Shown: positions 47,876 through 56,874, counted from the first letter of the stretch. The stretch: DNA of 64,000 nucleotides from Tsukamurella sp. M9C (GCF_020169415.1 NZ_JAIULG010000020.1:1-64000), one strand, 5' to 3'. Numbers and translations are program-made. Notes: generated by a model not told the origin, from the sequence alone.

Positions 47876-49360
47876 CTATCCGGCGGCGACCGCCGCACCC
47901 GCCTCCTCGTGCACGAGGATCCGGTAGTCCCGCAGGTCGACGGCGCGCAGCTGGCCCACGTACTGCGACGCGAAGCCCGGGTACATGGTGGCGTTGAAGC
48001 CGTCGTCGGTGAGGTACCAGCTGCTGCAGCCGGAGTTCCAGGTGGTCGAGGTGAGCCGGCGCTGGATCTCGCGGTTGTACTCCGCCTGCACGTCGGCGCG
48101 CACGTCGAGCGCCTTCCAGCCGTTGCCGACCAGCTGGGCGATCGCATCCGTGATGTAGTCGATCTGCGCCTCCATGTAGACCAGCGCCGAGCTGTGCCCG
48201 GGGCCGGAGTTGGGGCCGAAGGTGACGTACAGGTTCGGGTACCCGGAGACCGCGACGCTGCGGTAGGCGTAGGCGCCGCCGCTCCACTCGTCCGCCAGCA
48301 CGCGCCCGTCGAGCCCGGTGACGGGGATCGGCGAGCCGGTCTTGGAGACGTCGAAGCCGGTGGCGAAGACGATGCAGTCGAAGCGGTGCTCGACGCCCTC
48401 GACGGTGCGGATCCCCTGCGGCGCGATGCGCGCGATGGGCCACGTGACCAGGGTGCAGTTGTCGCGCTGCAGCGCCGGGTAGTAGTCGCTGGTCATGAGG
48501 AGCCTCTTGCAGCCCGCGGCGAAGTCGGGGGTGAGCTGGCGGCGCAGCCACGGGTCGCGCACCTGCAGCCGCAGGTGCAGCTTGCTGACGGCCTCCACCA
48601 CGCGGGTGAGCGGGGTGTTCCAGACGACGCCGAGCGCGACGGACTCGTGGCCCCAGAACCACAGGGCGCGCGCGAGCTGCTGCGCGCCGGGGATCGAGCG
48701 GTACAGCCCCTTGGTGAATTCGCCGGTCTCGGTGTTGATCCGGGGCAGCACCCAGCCGGGCGTGCGCTGGAAGACCTTGACGGAGGCGGCCTTCTTCACC
48801 AACTCGGGCACGATCTGGACGCCGCTGGCGCCGGTGCCGACGACGGCCACCTTCTTGCCGGTGAAGTCGTAGTCGTGGTCCCAGCGGGCGCTGTGGATCT
48901 TGTGCCCCTCGTAGTCCTCGATGCCGCGGATCGCGGGGAAGGAGCAGTTCGCGAGGGGGCCGGAGGCGAGGATCACGGACCGGGCGCGCAGCGGCTCGCG
49001 GCCCTCGAGGGCGATGGTCCACTCCCCCGCGTCGGCGTCGTACTCGAGTCCGGTCACGGTGTGCTCGAACCTGATGTGCGGTGCGACGCCGCTGGTCTCG
49101 ACCATGCGGTCGATGTAGTCGAGGATCTCGGCGCTGCCGGAGTAGGTGTGCGACCAGTCCGGGTTGGGCGCGAAGCTGTAGGAGTACAGGCGCGACGGGA
49201 TGTCGCAGGCGGCGCCGGGATAGGTGTTGTCGCGCCAGGTGCCGCCGACGCGGGTGTCGCGTTCGAGGACGACGAAGTCGTCGATCCCCTTGTCGCGGAG
49301 GCGGATGGCGGCGCCGATGCCGGCGAAGCCGGCGCCGATGACGGCTACGGAGTGGGTCAT
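47876..49360 (-). CDS. FAD-dependent Baeyer-Villiger-type monooxygenase (MymA/EthA-like)
   Basis: 494 residues. FAD motif GAGFAGIG (9-16), BVMO fingerprint YEGHKIHSARWDH (F replaced by Y) near 150-162, NADPH motif GTGASGVQ near 175, and the ATGFD motif at about 345. Related to M. tuberculosis MymA (Rv3083) and EthA. With its neighbours (SadH-like SDR, LipR-like hydrolase) it recalls the mymA operon, which helps adapt the cell envelope to acid. The second BVMO at 18.2-19.7 kb is a paralogue. Confidence 0.9.
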   Translation of the reverse strand: MTHSVAVIGAGFAGIGAAIRLRDKGIDDFVVLERDTRVGGTWRDNTYPGAACDIPSRLYSYSFAPNPDWSHTYSGSAEILDYIDRMVETSGVAPHIRFEHTVTGLEYDADAGEWTIALEGREPLRARSVILASGPLANCSFPAIRGIEDYEGHKIHSARWDHDYDFTGKKVAVVGTGASGVQIVPELVKKAASVKVFQRTPGWVLPRINTETGEFTKGLYRSIPGAQQLARALWFWGHESVALGVVWNTPLTRVVEAVSKLHLRLQVRDPWLRRQLTPDFAAGCKRLLMTSDYYPALQRDNCTLVTWPIARIAPQGIRTVEGVEHRFDCIVFATGFDVSKTGSPIPVTGLDGRVLADEWSGGAYAYRSVAVSGYPNLYVTFGPNSGPGHSSALVYMEAQIDYITDAIAQLVGNGWKALDVRADVQAEYNREIQRRLTSTTWNSGCSSWYLTDDGFNATMYPGFASQYVGQLRAVDLRDYRILVHEEAGAAVAAG

Positions 49361-49377
49361 GGCTGATCAGATCCTCG

Positions 49378-50301
49378 TCAGGCGGTGGGCTCGTAGGTCA
49401 GTTCCTGCGACCAGGTGGGTGTGCGGTGCACCAGGGGGAACGGGATGAGGGAGGTCGCCTTCACCAGCGTGTCCGCGGGCACGTGGTAGAGCCGGTTGGT
49501 GCGGTTGATCACCCAGCTGCCGTGCCAGGCCACCACGCGGAACATGGGGAGCCGCTTGATGTACTCGCTGCGATCGCCGGCGGCGCGGTAACGCTTCATG
49601 GCGCCGTACAGCCGCTCCTCGTCGACGCCCATCTCGACGATGTTGTCGCGCATCTTGTTCAGCAGCGGGACGTAGCTGAGGAAGCCGATGAGCAGCGAAG
49701 GCTTGACCCACCCGCCGACGAAGTCGATGGTGCGCTTGCGCAGGTCGGCGTGGCCGAGCATGTCCATGACCTCGAAGTCGACCGCGAGGTGGCGGGATTC
49801 GTCGGCGTTGATCCGCTTGAACACCTCCTGCGCTACCGGGTCCATCACCTCGTCGGTGATGAACTTGATGAGGGCGCCGTCGAGGGCGACCTCGAGCATG
49901 GGGATGACGGTGCCGAGGAAGGAGAGCGACATGCCGTCGGAGTGCTGGTCGAGCCAGTTGATCACGAGCTGCACGTTGATGTTCGGCGACGGGATCTCGT
50001 CGTCGTCGAGCATGCCCCACCGGCGCATGAGCGCGAGCTCGGCGTTGGCGTGCTTCTGCTCCTCCGCGTGGAAGTGCTCGTAGATGCTCTTGAGCGTGGG
50101 GGTCGGCGCCTTGCGCGCCATGGCGGCGAAGCCGCGGGCGCCCACGTTCTCGATCCACATCAGGTCGGAGAGGAAGGGCTTGAGCTTGGCGTGCAGCTCG
50201 GGGTCGATGAGCTCGGCGCCGGGTGCGTCCCAGTCGATGTCGACGAGGGCCCACTGCCGGTCCTTGATCATCTGGAGCATGTTGTCGAGGTCCATGGCCA
50301 T
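49378..50301 (-). CDS. Ferritin-like di-iron protein, probable oxygenase
   Basis: 307 residues from the ATG at 50301 (AAAGGA upstream). Four-helix di-iron ligand set: Glu51, Glu81-x-x-His84, Glu137 and Glu168-x-x-His171, in the spacing of carboxylate-bridged di-iron enzymes (ribonucleotide-reductase R2, AurF-like, desaturases). The C-terminal ~110 residues have no recognised domain. Because the locus also contains a KshB-type reductase, the protein may hydroxylate or dehydrogenate a substrate using electrons from it. This is an inference from context. Confidence 0.75.
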   Translation of the reverse strand: MAMDLDNMLQMIKDRQWALVDIDWDAPGAELIDPELHAKLKPFLSDLMWIENVGARGFAAMARKAPTPTLKSIYEHFHAEEQKHANAELALMRRWGMLDDDEIPSPNINVQLVINWLDQHSDGMSLSFLGTVIPMLEVALDGALIKFITDEVMDPVAQEVFKRINADESRHLAVDFEVMDMLGHADLRKRTIDFVGGWVKPSLLIGFLSYVPLLNKMRDNIVEMGVDEERLYGAMKRYRAAGDRSEYIKRLPMFRVVAWHGSWVINRTNRLYHVPADTLVKATSLIPFPLVHRTPTWSQELTYEPTA

Positions 50302-50339
50302 GAGAGCGGTCCTTTCGGGGTGGCGGAGAGGGTGTCCGG

Positions 50340-51194
50340 TCAGGAGGCGGGGAGCAGCCGGGTGAGCAGGCCGAGTCCGCGCACGTAGGGGGTCGGGAAG
50401 TGGCGCTTGAGGTGCCAGATGACGTTCGCGTCGAGCTGGGGCACCACGTAGAGGCGGCCGAGGTCGAGCGCGTCGAGGGTCTGCGCGGCGACCCCGTCGG
50501 GCGAGATGCCCGTGAGCTTCATGAGGGTGCCGGCGAGGTTCTTGCTGCCCTCGGTGATCCGGCCGTCGCGCGCGACATTGGTCTTGACGAAGGTGGGGCA
50601 CAGCACCGTCACGTTCACGCCGGTCCCGGCCAGCTCGGCGGCGAGGGTCTCCGACAGCGACATCACGCCGGCCTTCGAGACGTTGTACGGCCCCATCGAC
50701 GGCGCGGCCGCGAACCCGGCGGCGGAGGCGACGTTGATGATGCCGCCGCGGCCCGCCTCGCGGAGCATGGGCGCGAACAGCTCGCACCCGTGCACCACGC
50801 CCCACAGGTTGATGCCCAGGGCCCAGTTCCAGTCGTCGAGCCCGATGTCGCCGACGGGACGGCCGCCGATGCCGACGCCCGCGTTGTTGATCACCAGGGT
50901 GGGCGGACCGTCGAAGACGGTGCGCGCGAACGCCGCGAGGGATTCGACGGCGGCCCGGTCGGCCACGTCGACGACGACGGCGTGCGCCCTCCCGCCCCGG
51001 GCCTCGATGAGCCCGACGGTCTCCTTCGCGCGGCCCTCGTCGATGTCGGCGCAGACGACCTCCCCGCCGCGGCCGGCGAGTTCGAGCGCGAAGGCACGGC
51101 CGATGCCGCTGCCGGCGCCGGTGACGACGGCCTTCGCGTCGCCGGTGATCGGATCGCGGACGAGGTGGTGCAACAATCGGTCGATACCGAACAT
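50340..51194 (-). CDS. SDR-family oxidoreductase (SadH-like)
   Basis: 284 residues. NAD(P) motif TGAGSGIG (25-32), NNAG, catalytic Ser in NVASAAG and YNVSK. C-terminal extension (ANVIWHLKRHFPTPYVRGLG) is as in Rv3085/SadH-type proteins. It shares one base with the hydrolase stop (51194), so co-translated. Likely reduces or oxidises the alcohol or ketone used by the neighbouring monooxygenase. Confidence 0.88.
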   Translation of the reverse strand: MFGIDRLLHHLVRDPITGDAKAVVTGAGSGIGRAFALELAGRGGEVVCADIDEGRAKETVGLIEARGGRAHAVVVDVADRAAVESLAAFARTVFDGPPTLVINNAGVGIGGRPVGDIGLDDWNWALGINLWGVVHGCELFAPMLREAGRGGIINVASAAGFAAAPSMGPYNVSKAGVMSLSETLAAELAGTGVNVTVLCPTFVKTNVARDGRITEGSKNLAGTLMKLTGISPDGVAAQTLDALDLGRLYVVPQLDANVIWHLKRHFPTPYVRGLGLLTRLLPAS

Positions 51195-52174
51195 CAGGAG
51201 GCCTCCGAATCAGTGTGAGCCGCAACGGTGTCGAGCGCGGCGAGGAAGTCGCGCACCCGCAGGAGCGCGGCGTCGGCCTCCGGCGCGAGCCGGGGCAGCG
51301 CCTGGAAGACGTGCATGAGGCCGGGCCAGATCTCGAGCGTGCTCGCGCCGCCGTGGTCGCGGAGCTCGGCGTCGAGGTACCGTGCGTCCGCGGAGAGCAT
51401 CTCGGCGCCGCCGGCCTGGATCAGGAAGGGCGGCAGCCGGTCCGAGCGCCAGAAGTCGAGGCGCAGGCGCGGATGCTCCGGATCCACGCCGGCGGTGTAC
51501 AGGTCGACCAGGCGCTTCGCCGCGGCGGCGGAGATGGCCGGGTCCCGCCGCACGCGCTCCTGCTCTGCGGCGAGGGCGAAGGTGAGGTCGATGAGCGGGG
51601 AGAACAGGACGGCCGCGGCGGGCTGCGGGCGATCGGTGGCAGCGCGGTGCAGCAGCAGGTCGCAGATGAGGTGACCACCGGCCGAATCACCGGCGATCAC
51701 CAGGTCCTCGGCCGCGTAGCCCTGGGTGAGGAGCCAGTCCCAGCCGACGGCGATGTCGCCCGCGGCGGTCGGGAAGGGGTGCTCCGGCGCGAGCCGGTAG
51801 TCCACGACGAAGACCGGGAGCCCGGTGGTGGCGGACAGTCGCGCGGCGAGGCTGCGGTGCGTGCGCGCCGAGCAGATCGCGTAGGCGCTGCCGTGCACGT
51901 AGTAGATCGCGCGCCGGCCGTAGGTGACGCCGGGACCGAGGACCCAGTCGCCCCGCACCGGGGCCCGCACCGCGGTGACAGCGGTCCCCCGCGGGGTCGA
52001 GCCCAGGGCGCCCATGATCGCGGCCACGAGGCCGCGGGCGAGCCGGACCCCGGGCGCGTTCATCGGGATCAACCCGGTGGCGGCGCCGAATCCGTAGCGG
52101 GTCAGCGCGGCTGCGAGGTCGGAACGGGTCGTCGAGGCCGACGGGACCGGCGGCGCCGGTGTCGTTGTTCGCAT
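51194..52174 (-). CDS. Alpha/beta-hydrolase, HSL family (LipR-like)
   Basis: 326 residues from the ATG at 52174. Oxyanion motif YVHGSAY (variant of HGGG), nucleophile GDSAGG, acid in QAGGAEML (Glu where HSL enzymes often have Asp), His in LMHVF. First gene of the minus-strand cluster. A HSL-type esterase could hydrolyse the ester formed by the Baeyer-Villiger enzyme. The variant oxyanion and acid positions mean activity should not be assumed. Confidence 0.85.
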   Translation of the reverse strand: MRTTTPAPPVPSASTTRSDLAAALTRYGFGAATGLIPMNAPGVRLARGLVAAIMGALGSTPRGTAVTAVRAPVRGDWVLGPGVTYGRRAIYYVHGSAYAICSARTHRSLAARLSATTGLPVFVVDYRLAPEHPFPTAAGDIAVGWDWLLTQGYAAEDLVIAGDSAGGHLICDLLLHRAATDRPQPAAAVLFSPLIDLTFALAAEQERVRRDPAISAAAAKRLVDLYTAGVDPEHPRLRLDFWRSDRLPPFLIQAGGAEMLSADARYLDAELRDHGGASTLEIWPGLMHVFQALPRLAPEADAALLRVRDFLAALDTVAAHTDSEAS

Positions 52175-52196
52175 GTCATCCACACCACCAGCAATC

Positions 52197-52216
52197 GTGC
52201 CATTTGTCAATGGCAC
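52197..52216. promoter_or_regulatory. Operator-like palindrome between divergent hydrolase and reductase genes
   Basis: Perfect 8-bp arms GTGCCATT-N4-AATGGCAC. It overlaps a candidate -35 TTGTCA (52204-52209), which with TAGCGT 18 bp further on makes a promoter for the reductase. A regulator bound here could control both directions. Confidence 0.6.
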
Positions 52217-52261
52217 AGTTATCGCGGTAGCGTCCGGGTCCCCGACGAAGGAGCAGAGCAC

Positions 52262-53323
52262 GTGGATCCATCGACGCCCGCGCAGTCGCACCCCCTCGAG
52301 GTCATCGACGTGATCGAGGAGACCGCCGACGCGGTCTCCCTCGTCTTCGCGCGCCCCGCCGGGGAACGCTTCGACTACCTGCCCGGACAGTTCCTGACGC
52401 TGCGCGTGCCGGGCACGCCGGAGGACGGAACCACCTGGGCGCCGCGCTGTTACTCGCTCTCCAGCACGCCCGGGATCGATCCGCATCTGCAGGTCACCGT
52501 CAAGCGGACGGCCGGGGGCTACGCCTCGAACTGGCTGTGCGACAACGCGAAGCCGGGGATGATCCTCGAATCCCTCCCGCCCGGCGGGCGGTTCACCGTG
52601 CGCGACTCCCCCGACGCGCTCGTGCTGTTCGCCGCCGGGAGCGGCATCACGCCGGTGATCTCGATCCTGCGGGCCGCCCTCGCGGAGTCCGCCGTGCCGG
52701 TGGCGCTCGTCTACGCGAACCGGGATCGGGGCTCCGTCGTGTTCGACGCCGCGCTGGCGGAACTGGCCGGCGCGTACGGCGAGCGGCTGCGCCTGACCCA
52801 CTGGCTCGAGTCCGAGCGCGGCCTGCCCGACGCCGCGACGCTCGGCGCACTCCTGCCGGCGCCGACCCGCGCGACGTCGGCGTACCTGTGCGGCCCCGCC
52901 CCGTTCATGGACTGCGCCACCGAGGCCGCCGCGGCCGCGGGCATCGACGGCGCGCGCATCCACCGCGAGGCCTTCTCGTCACTGACCGGCGATCCGTTCG
53001 CCGCCGTACCGTCCGGGGCACCGGCCGGCGGCCCGCCATCGCCGGACGGTGCCGCCACCGTCACCGTCGGCCTGAACGGCGAGAGCACCGTTCTCGCTTG
53101 GCCCCGCGATCAGGTGCTGCTCGACGCGCTCCTGGACCGGGGCCTCGACGCTCCGTACGTGTGCCGCGAGGGCAACTGCGGCGGCTGCGCCTTCACGCTG
53201 CGCCGCGGCGAGGTGCACATGCTGGTCAACGACACCCTCGACGACTACGAGCTCAGCAACGGCGTCCGGCTCGCCTGTCAGTCACTCCCCCGCGCGGACG
53301 ATCTGGAGGTCGAGTTCGACTGA
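52262..53323 (+). CDS. KshB-like ferredoxin-NAD(P) reductase with [2Fe-2S] domain (second copy)
   Basis: 353 residues from the GTG at 52262 (AAGGAG 8 nt upstream). FAD: LPGQFLTLRVP, RCYSLSSTP; NAD: AAGSGITPVISI, YLCGPAPFM; ferredoxin: CREGNCGGC plus RLACQS. Shares YASNWLCDN and ESERGLPDA with the reductase at 20.7 kb, so they are paralogues. Divergent from, and presumably serving, the di-iron/BVMO cluster as electron donor. Confidence 0.9.
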   Translation: MDPSTPAQSHPLEVIDVIEETADAVSLVFARPAGERFDYLPGQFLTLRVPGTPEDGTTWAPRCYSLSSTPGIDPHLQVTVKRTAGGYASNWLCDNAKPGMILESLPPGGRFTVRDSPDALVLFAAGSGITPVISILRAALAESAVPVALVYANRDRGSVVFDAALAELAGAYGERLRLTHWLESERGLPDAATLGALLPAPTRATSAYLCGPAPFMDCATEAAAAAGIDGARIHREAFSSLTGDPFAAVPSGAPAGGPPSPDGAATVTVGLNGESTVLAWPRDQVLLDALLDRGLDAPYVCREGNCGGCAFTLRRGEVHMLVNDTLDDYELSNGVRLACQSLPRADDLEVEFD

Positions 53324-53330
53324 CCCGTGA

Positions 53331-54749
53331 TCAGCGGGTGGCGCCGATCGCGTGCCCGAACAGCGCGGCGAGATCGCCGCCGACCACCTGCGAGAAGGTC
53401 GGCCACCAGGCCGGATCGAGTGCCATGGAGCCCGCATCCTTCGTGGAGCAGCCGGACGGGGCGGGCTTGCCCTCCAGGCGATCCCGGAGCCAGAGCAGCG
53501 CGAGTGGCGCGCCGACGACCTCGCCGGTGATGTGCTCGCTGAAGTGGTCCCTCGTGTACGTCACTCGCGCCCCGGGCTTGGCGCAGTAGTCGGCGACCAG
53601 GCGGTTGACCTGCCCCACCGGGATCACCTCGTCGGGATTCGAGTTCCAGATGTACATCGGCATGTCCGGCAACACCGTGCCCATCCGGGTCTCGTCGAGG
53701 ACCCGCCGGACGGGCGGCGCGGTGAGCGGATCGCCCGGCCACCGGATCATGCCCTTGAGGTTGACGAAGGGCAGGGTCGCGGCCTGAACACCCACGCAGA
53801 AGGGCTGTTTGATCGCAGCGAGGAACTGCCCCGCGGGGTCGAGGTGCTTCTCGAGGAATTCCCGGAAGTAGGGGTACTCGCGGGTGAGTCCGAGCACTGC
53901 GCCGAAGATCAGCCCGCTGGTGGCCTGGCCGTTCGCGACGTCGAGCACCGCGCCGAGATCCGCGGGAACGCCACCTTCGGCGGCGCCGACGATCGGCAGC
54001 TCCGGGGCGTAGCTGCGCTTGAGCTCCGCCGCGTGTCCGGTGGCGATGGCGCCGCCCGAGTAGCCGAACATCGCCATCCGGCTGTCCTTCGATACCCCCA
54101 GCGGCCCGAAGTCCCGCGCCGCGCGCAGGCCGTCCAGGGTGATCCGCGCGTGCAGCGGGCCGGCCCCGTAGGCGGACGCCGCGCCCTGGTAGTCCGGAAT
54201 GGAGACGGCGTAGCCCTGTTGCAACACCCCCTGCACCACCAGCATCTCGAACGGGATGGCCGCGTTCTGGACCGGGAGGCTCAGCGACCACTGCTGCACC
54301 GCGTACGACGGGGCGCAGTACTGCGCCAGTCCGTCCTCCGCCAACTGCATGGACACCACGTGCCGCGCACCCGCAGTCCGACCCCGCGGCTTGAGCAGGG
54401 TGGTCACACCGAGAATCGGTTCTCCCCGGGTGTTCTCGGTACGGAAGGACACCTTCCACGCGTCCACATTGAGGGGCAGAACGCCGAAGTTCGCTGCGTT
54501 GATCGCCTGCGCCGCGACGATCTCTCCAGGCTTCTTGTCCGCGTAGGCCGCGGCCGGCGGCGCGTAGAACGACGGGTCGAACTCGGCCGGCAACGGGATC
54601 GCCGGAGCCGGCTCGACAGGCACCGTCGCCGGGCGCACCGCGTCGCCCGAGGCCACGCCGGGCAGCCCCGTCACCGCCATCGCGAACGCCAGGACCACGG
54701 CGCCGACCAGCCTCACGATCCGTCGCGAAATACCGCCACGAGCTGCCAC
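53331..54749 (-). CDS. Secretory lipase family protein
   Basis: 472 residues from the GTG at 54749, chosen because GGGAGG lies 5 nt upstream. Signal peptide (LVGAVVLAFAMAVTGLPGVASG). The nucleophile elbow is GYSGGA, and HFSEHITG gives the likely His, the layout of the PF03583 secretory lipase (LIP) family, which hydrolyses triacylglycerol or long-chain esters outside the cell. The gene converges with the reductase, 7 bp between stops, and is divergent from a TetR regulator that may repress it. Confidence 0.85.
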   Translation of the reverse strand: MAARGGISRRIVRLVGAVVLAFAMAVTGLPGVASGDAVRPATVPVEPAPAIPLPAEFDPSFYAPPAAAYADKKPGEIVAAQAINAANFGVLPLNVDAWKVSFRTENTRGEPILGVTTLLKPRGRTAGARHVVSMQLAEDGLAQYCAPSYAVQQWSLSLPVQNAAIPFEMLVVQGVLQQGYAVSIPDYQGAASAYGAGPLHARITLDGLRAARDFGPLGVSKDSRMAMFGYSGGAIATGHAAELKRSYAPELPIVGAAEGGVPADLGAVLDVANGQATSGLIFGAVLGLTREYPYFREFLEKHLDPAGQFLAAIKQPFCVGVQAATLPFVNLKGMIRWPGDPLTAPPVRRVLDETRMGTVLPDMPMYIWNSNPDEVIPVGQVNRLVADYCAKPGARVTYTRDHFSEHITGEVVGAPLALLWLRDRLEGKPAPSGCSTKDAGSMALDPAWWPTFSQVVGGDLAALFGHAIGATR

Positions 54750-54837
54750 GTTACCCTCCCGGGGGTTAGTGTGAAACATATGTGTGTCACTGTGATGACG
54801 GACACTAGCACGCGGCCGGGCGCGGAAACGCCAAATC

Positions 54838-54853
54838 GAAACGAATCTGTTTC
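54838..54853. promoter_or_regulatory. Dyad between lipase and TetR genes
   Basis: GAAAC-N6-GTTTC lies 41 bp before the TetR start; an additional AT-rich stretch with ACATATGT is nearer the lipase (about 54775-54782). Either could be the TetR operator. Confidence 0.4.
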
Positions 54854-54894
54854 AGATGGACGTCGGACACACGCCTCGGCGGTATCGTCATCCC

Positions 54895-55518
54895 GTGGCA
54901 CGGACCAAGCAGTACGGCGGTGAGGAGCTCGAGCTCCGGCGCGCCCAGCGCCGACAGCGCCTCATGGAGGCGGGACTCGAGGTGTTCGCCCGTGACGGGT
55001 ACTCGGCGGCGAGCGTGCCCGCCGTGTGCGCCGAGGCGGGCCTGTCCTCCCGGCAGTTCTACGAGCTGTTCGCCAACCGCGAGGCGCTACTGACGGCGAT
55101 CTACACGGAGGTCCATGCGAACGCCATGGCCTCCCTCACGGCTGCGGTCGACGGATTCCCGAGCGACATGACAGAGCTCGAACCCTGGATCCGGGTCGGC
55201 CTCGGGGCCTACTTCGATCACTTCCGCGCCGATCCCCGGCGGGTGCGACTGTGCTTCATCGAGGTCGTCGGCGTCTCGCCCGAACTGGAGGAGCAGCGGC
55301 GCAGAACACGGGAGAGCTGGAGCGGAATCCTCGATGCGGCGAGCCGGTCCATCGCCGCGCAGGGTCTCATCGAGGCCCGCGACCGGACCTTCGACTGGAC
55401 CGTCTTCCAGGGCGCCGTGAACGCCGCCACCGTGGAGTACGCGACCCGCCCGGAGATCGAGCTCGCCACCGTGACCGCGGCGCTGATGCGATTGATCACC
55501 TCCGGAGTCCTCAGCTGA
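54895..55518 (+). CDS. TetR-family transcriptional regulator
   Basis: 207 residues from the GTG at 54895 (VARTKQYGGEE). HTH: RRQRLMEAGLEVFARDGYSA-ASVPAVCAEAGLSSRQFYELF. Helical ligand domain downstream. Divergent from the lipase gene, so a likely repressor of it or of the neighbouring cluster. Confidence 0.88.
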   Translation: MARTKQYGGEELELRRAQRRQRLMEAGLEVFARDGYSAASVPAVCAEAGLSSRQFYELFANREALLTAIYTEVHANAMASLTAAVDGFPSDMTELEPWIRVGLGAYFDHFRADPRRVRLCFIEVVGVSPELEEQRRRTRESWSGILDAASRSIAAQGLIEARDRTFDWTVFQGAVNAATVEYATRPEIELATVTAALMRLITSGVLS

Positions 55519-55531
55519 TCGACGCCCAGGC

Positions 55532-56479
55532 CTAACAGCCGAGCCGGGCGGCGATGGCCGCCGGAACGCCCTTCTCCGTGCACGAGAAGCCGCTGCCGAA
55601 CGCGACGCCGCTCCAGCCGCCGCCGGTGTAGCGGAACAACAGCTTTGCGCTCTGCGGATAGGCCTCGCGCGCCGGTATGCGCGCGGTCGCCCAGTCGTCG
55701 GCGCAGGCGACCGAGTCGACGGCGAAGGGCTGGACGATCTGCGCGCCCCAGTTCATCTGGGCGTTGGTCCGCAGGGTTTCAGGGGTCGCCTCCGAGCAGT
55801 GCGAGACCGGCGCGGGCGTCGCGGTCGGCGCGTGCGGCGCGGTGGAAGTGGGCGCGGGCGCGCCACCGTCGAAGACCTGGGGCGGTACGTCCTTGTCGGG
55901 CGTCACGGTGCGTCCCGAGAGCGTGTACGTGACGATCACGGGGCCGCCGGAGACGCCGGCGGTACTGTCGCCCGGGTTGAGCCAGCGGTACGAGACCGCG
56001 ACGGAGTCGTCGGTACTGCCGAAGACACCGGTGAACGTGGTGTACCGGCTGGTCGCCGTGCCGAGGTAGCCCTGGCGGTCGAAGAACAGGATCCACACGG
56101 GCGAGCTCCCCGTACCGCCGGTCAGGTCGGCGCGCGCCCACATCAGGGTGGGGCAGGAGCCCTCCCTCGCGTCGGTGCCACGCGTGGCGGTGAATCCGTT
56201 GCCGCGGAACGACGGGAGCTTCGCCACCGCATCCCGCACCGTCGAGGAGGAGAGGTCCAGGCACTTCCCGCTCCCCTGCGTCACGGGGCGTGAGTCGCCG
56301 CCCGCGCCGGGCGGCGTCGTGGCACCCGCACGGGCCTCTCCGGTTCCGGCCTGCGCGCTCGTCGCCGGCGCCGCGAAGGTCGACGGTGCGTCCCCCGCCG
56401 TGGTGGATCCGTCGCCGCACCCGCCGGTGAGAGCGAGTGCGGCGACGAGCGCGATGGCGGCCTTCGATGTCCTGATCAT
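55532..56479 (-). CDS. LppP/LprE-family lipoprotein
   Basis: 315 residues from the ATG at 56479 (GGGGGA upstream). Lipobox LTGGC. After a low-complexity Thr/Ala/Pro linker comes a beta domain containing WILFFDRQGYLGTATSRY and SVAVSYRWLNPGD, the LppP/LprE pattern, then a Pro-rich spacer and a second Cys-containing C-terminal domain (HCSEA, VACADD, FSCTEK). Cell-envelope lipoprotein; precise role not known. Confidence 0.82.
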   Translation of the reverse strand: MIRTSKAAIALVAALALTGGCGDGSTTAGDAPSTFAAPATSAQAGTGEARAGATTPPGAGGDSRPVTQGSGKCLDLSSSTVRDAVAKLPSFRGNGFTATRGTDAREGSCPTLMWARADLTGGTGSSPVWILFFDRQGYLGTATSRYTTFTGVFGSTDDSVAVSYRWLNPGDSTAGVSGGPVIVTYTLSGRTVTPDKDVPPQVFDGGAPAPTSTAPHAPTATPAPVSHCSEATPETLRTNAQMNWGAQIVQPFAVDSVACADDWATARIPAREAYPQSAKLLFRYTGGGWSGVAFGSGFSCTEKGVPAAIAARLGC

Positions 56480-56577
56480 GCATTCCCCCGAACGACGGTC
56501 GGCGCAGCCCCCAGCGGTGCGCCGTCGTCCTCTCGTTCGGTGATCACCAGGCAATCGTTACCACCGTGTAGTGCAGC

Positions 56578-56769
56578 TCAGTCGACGACCTTCGTCGCGG
56601 CGTGCTCCGAGATCCGCGAGATGCGGTCGACCGGGACGCGGATCGCCCTGCCGTCGTCGAGGCGTACCGAGGCCTCCTCGTCGTACGGCACGGAGAGGAG
56701 GGTGCCGAAGGCGGCGGTTTCCTCGAGGTATCGAACCCGGTCGCCCGGATACAGTCGCACAGTCACCAC
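56578..56769 (-). CDS. Small beta-rich hypothetical protein
   Basis: 63 residues from a GTG at 56769, with AAGGA 9 nt upstream. The sequence TVRLYPGDRVRYLEETAAFG followed by TLLSVPYDEEASVRLDDGRA looks like a small SH3/KOW-like barrel. No family recognised. Its amino-acid composition is unlike a random shadow frame, and it has its own start signals. Confidence 0.55.
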   Translation of the reverse strand: MVTVRLYPGDRVRYLEETAAFGTLLSVPYDEEASVRLDDGRAIRVPVDRISRISEHAATKVVD

Positions 56770-56874
56770 TGCTCGTTCCTTCGTCGTGCGGCCCGCGCGG
56801 TTCGCGGGCCGGGCCCCACGGAGACGTTTCGCGGAGAGAACGACATGATTGCCGCCTGCACGCATGCCGCGCAA

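Noticed and set aside
47096-54749. True mymA operon (Rv3083-Rv3089)
   Set aside because: No acyl-CoA ligase (FadD13), Tgs4 or AraC-type VirS, gene order differs and a di-iron gene is inserted; described as mymA-like only in enzyme content.
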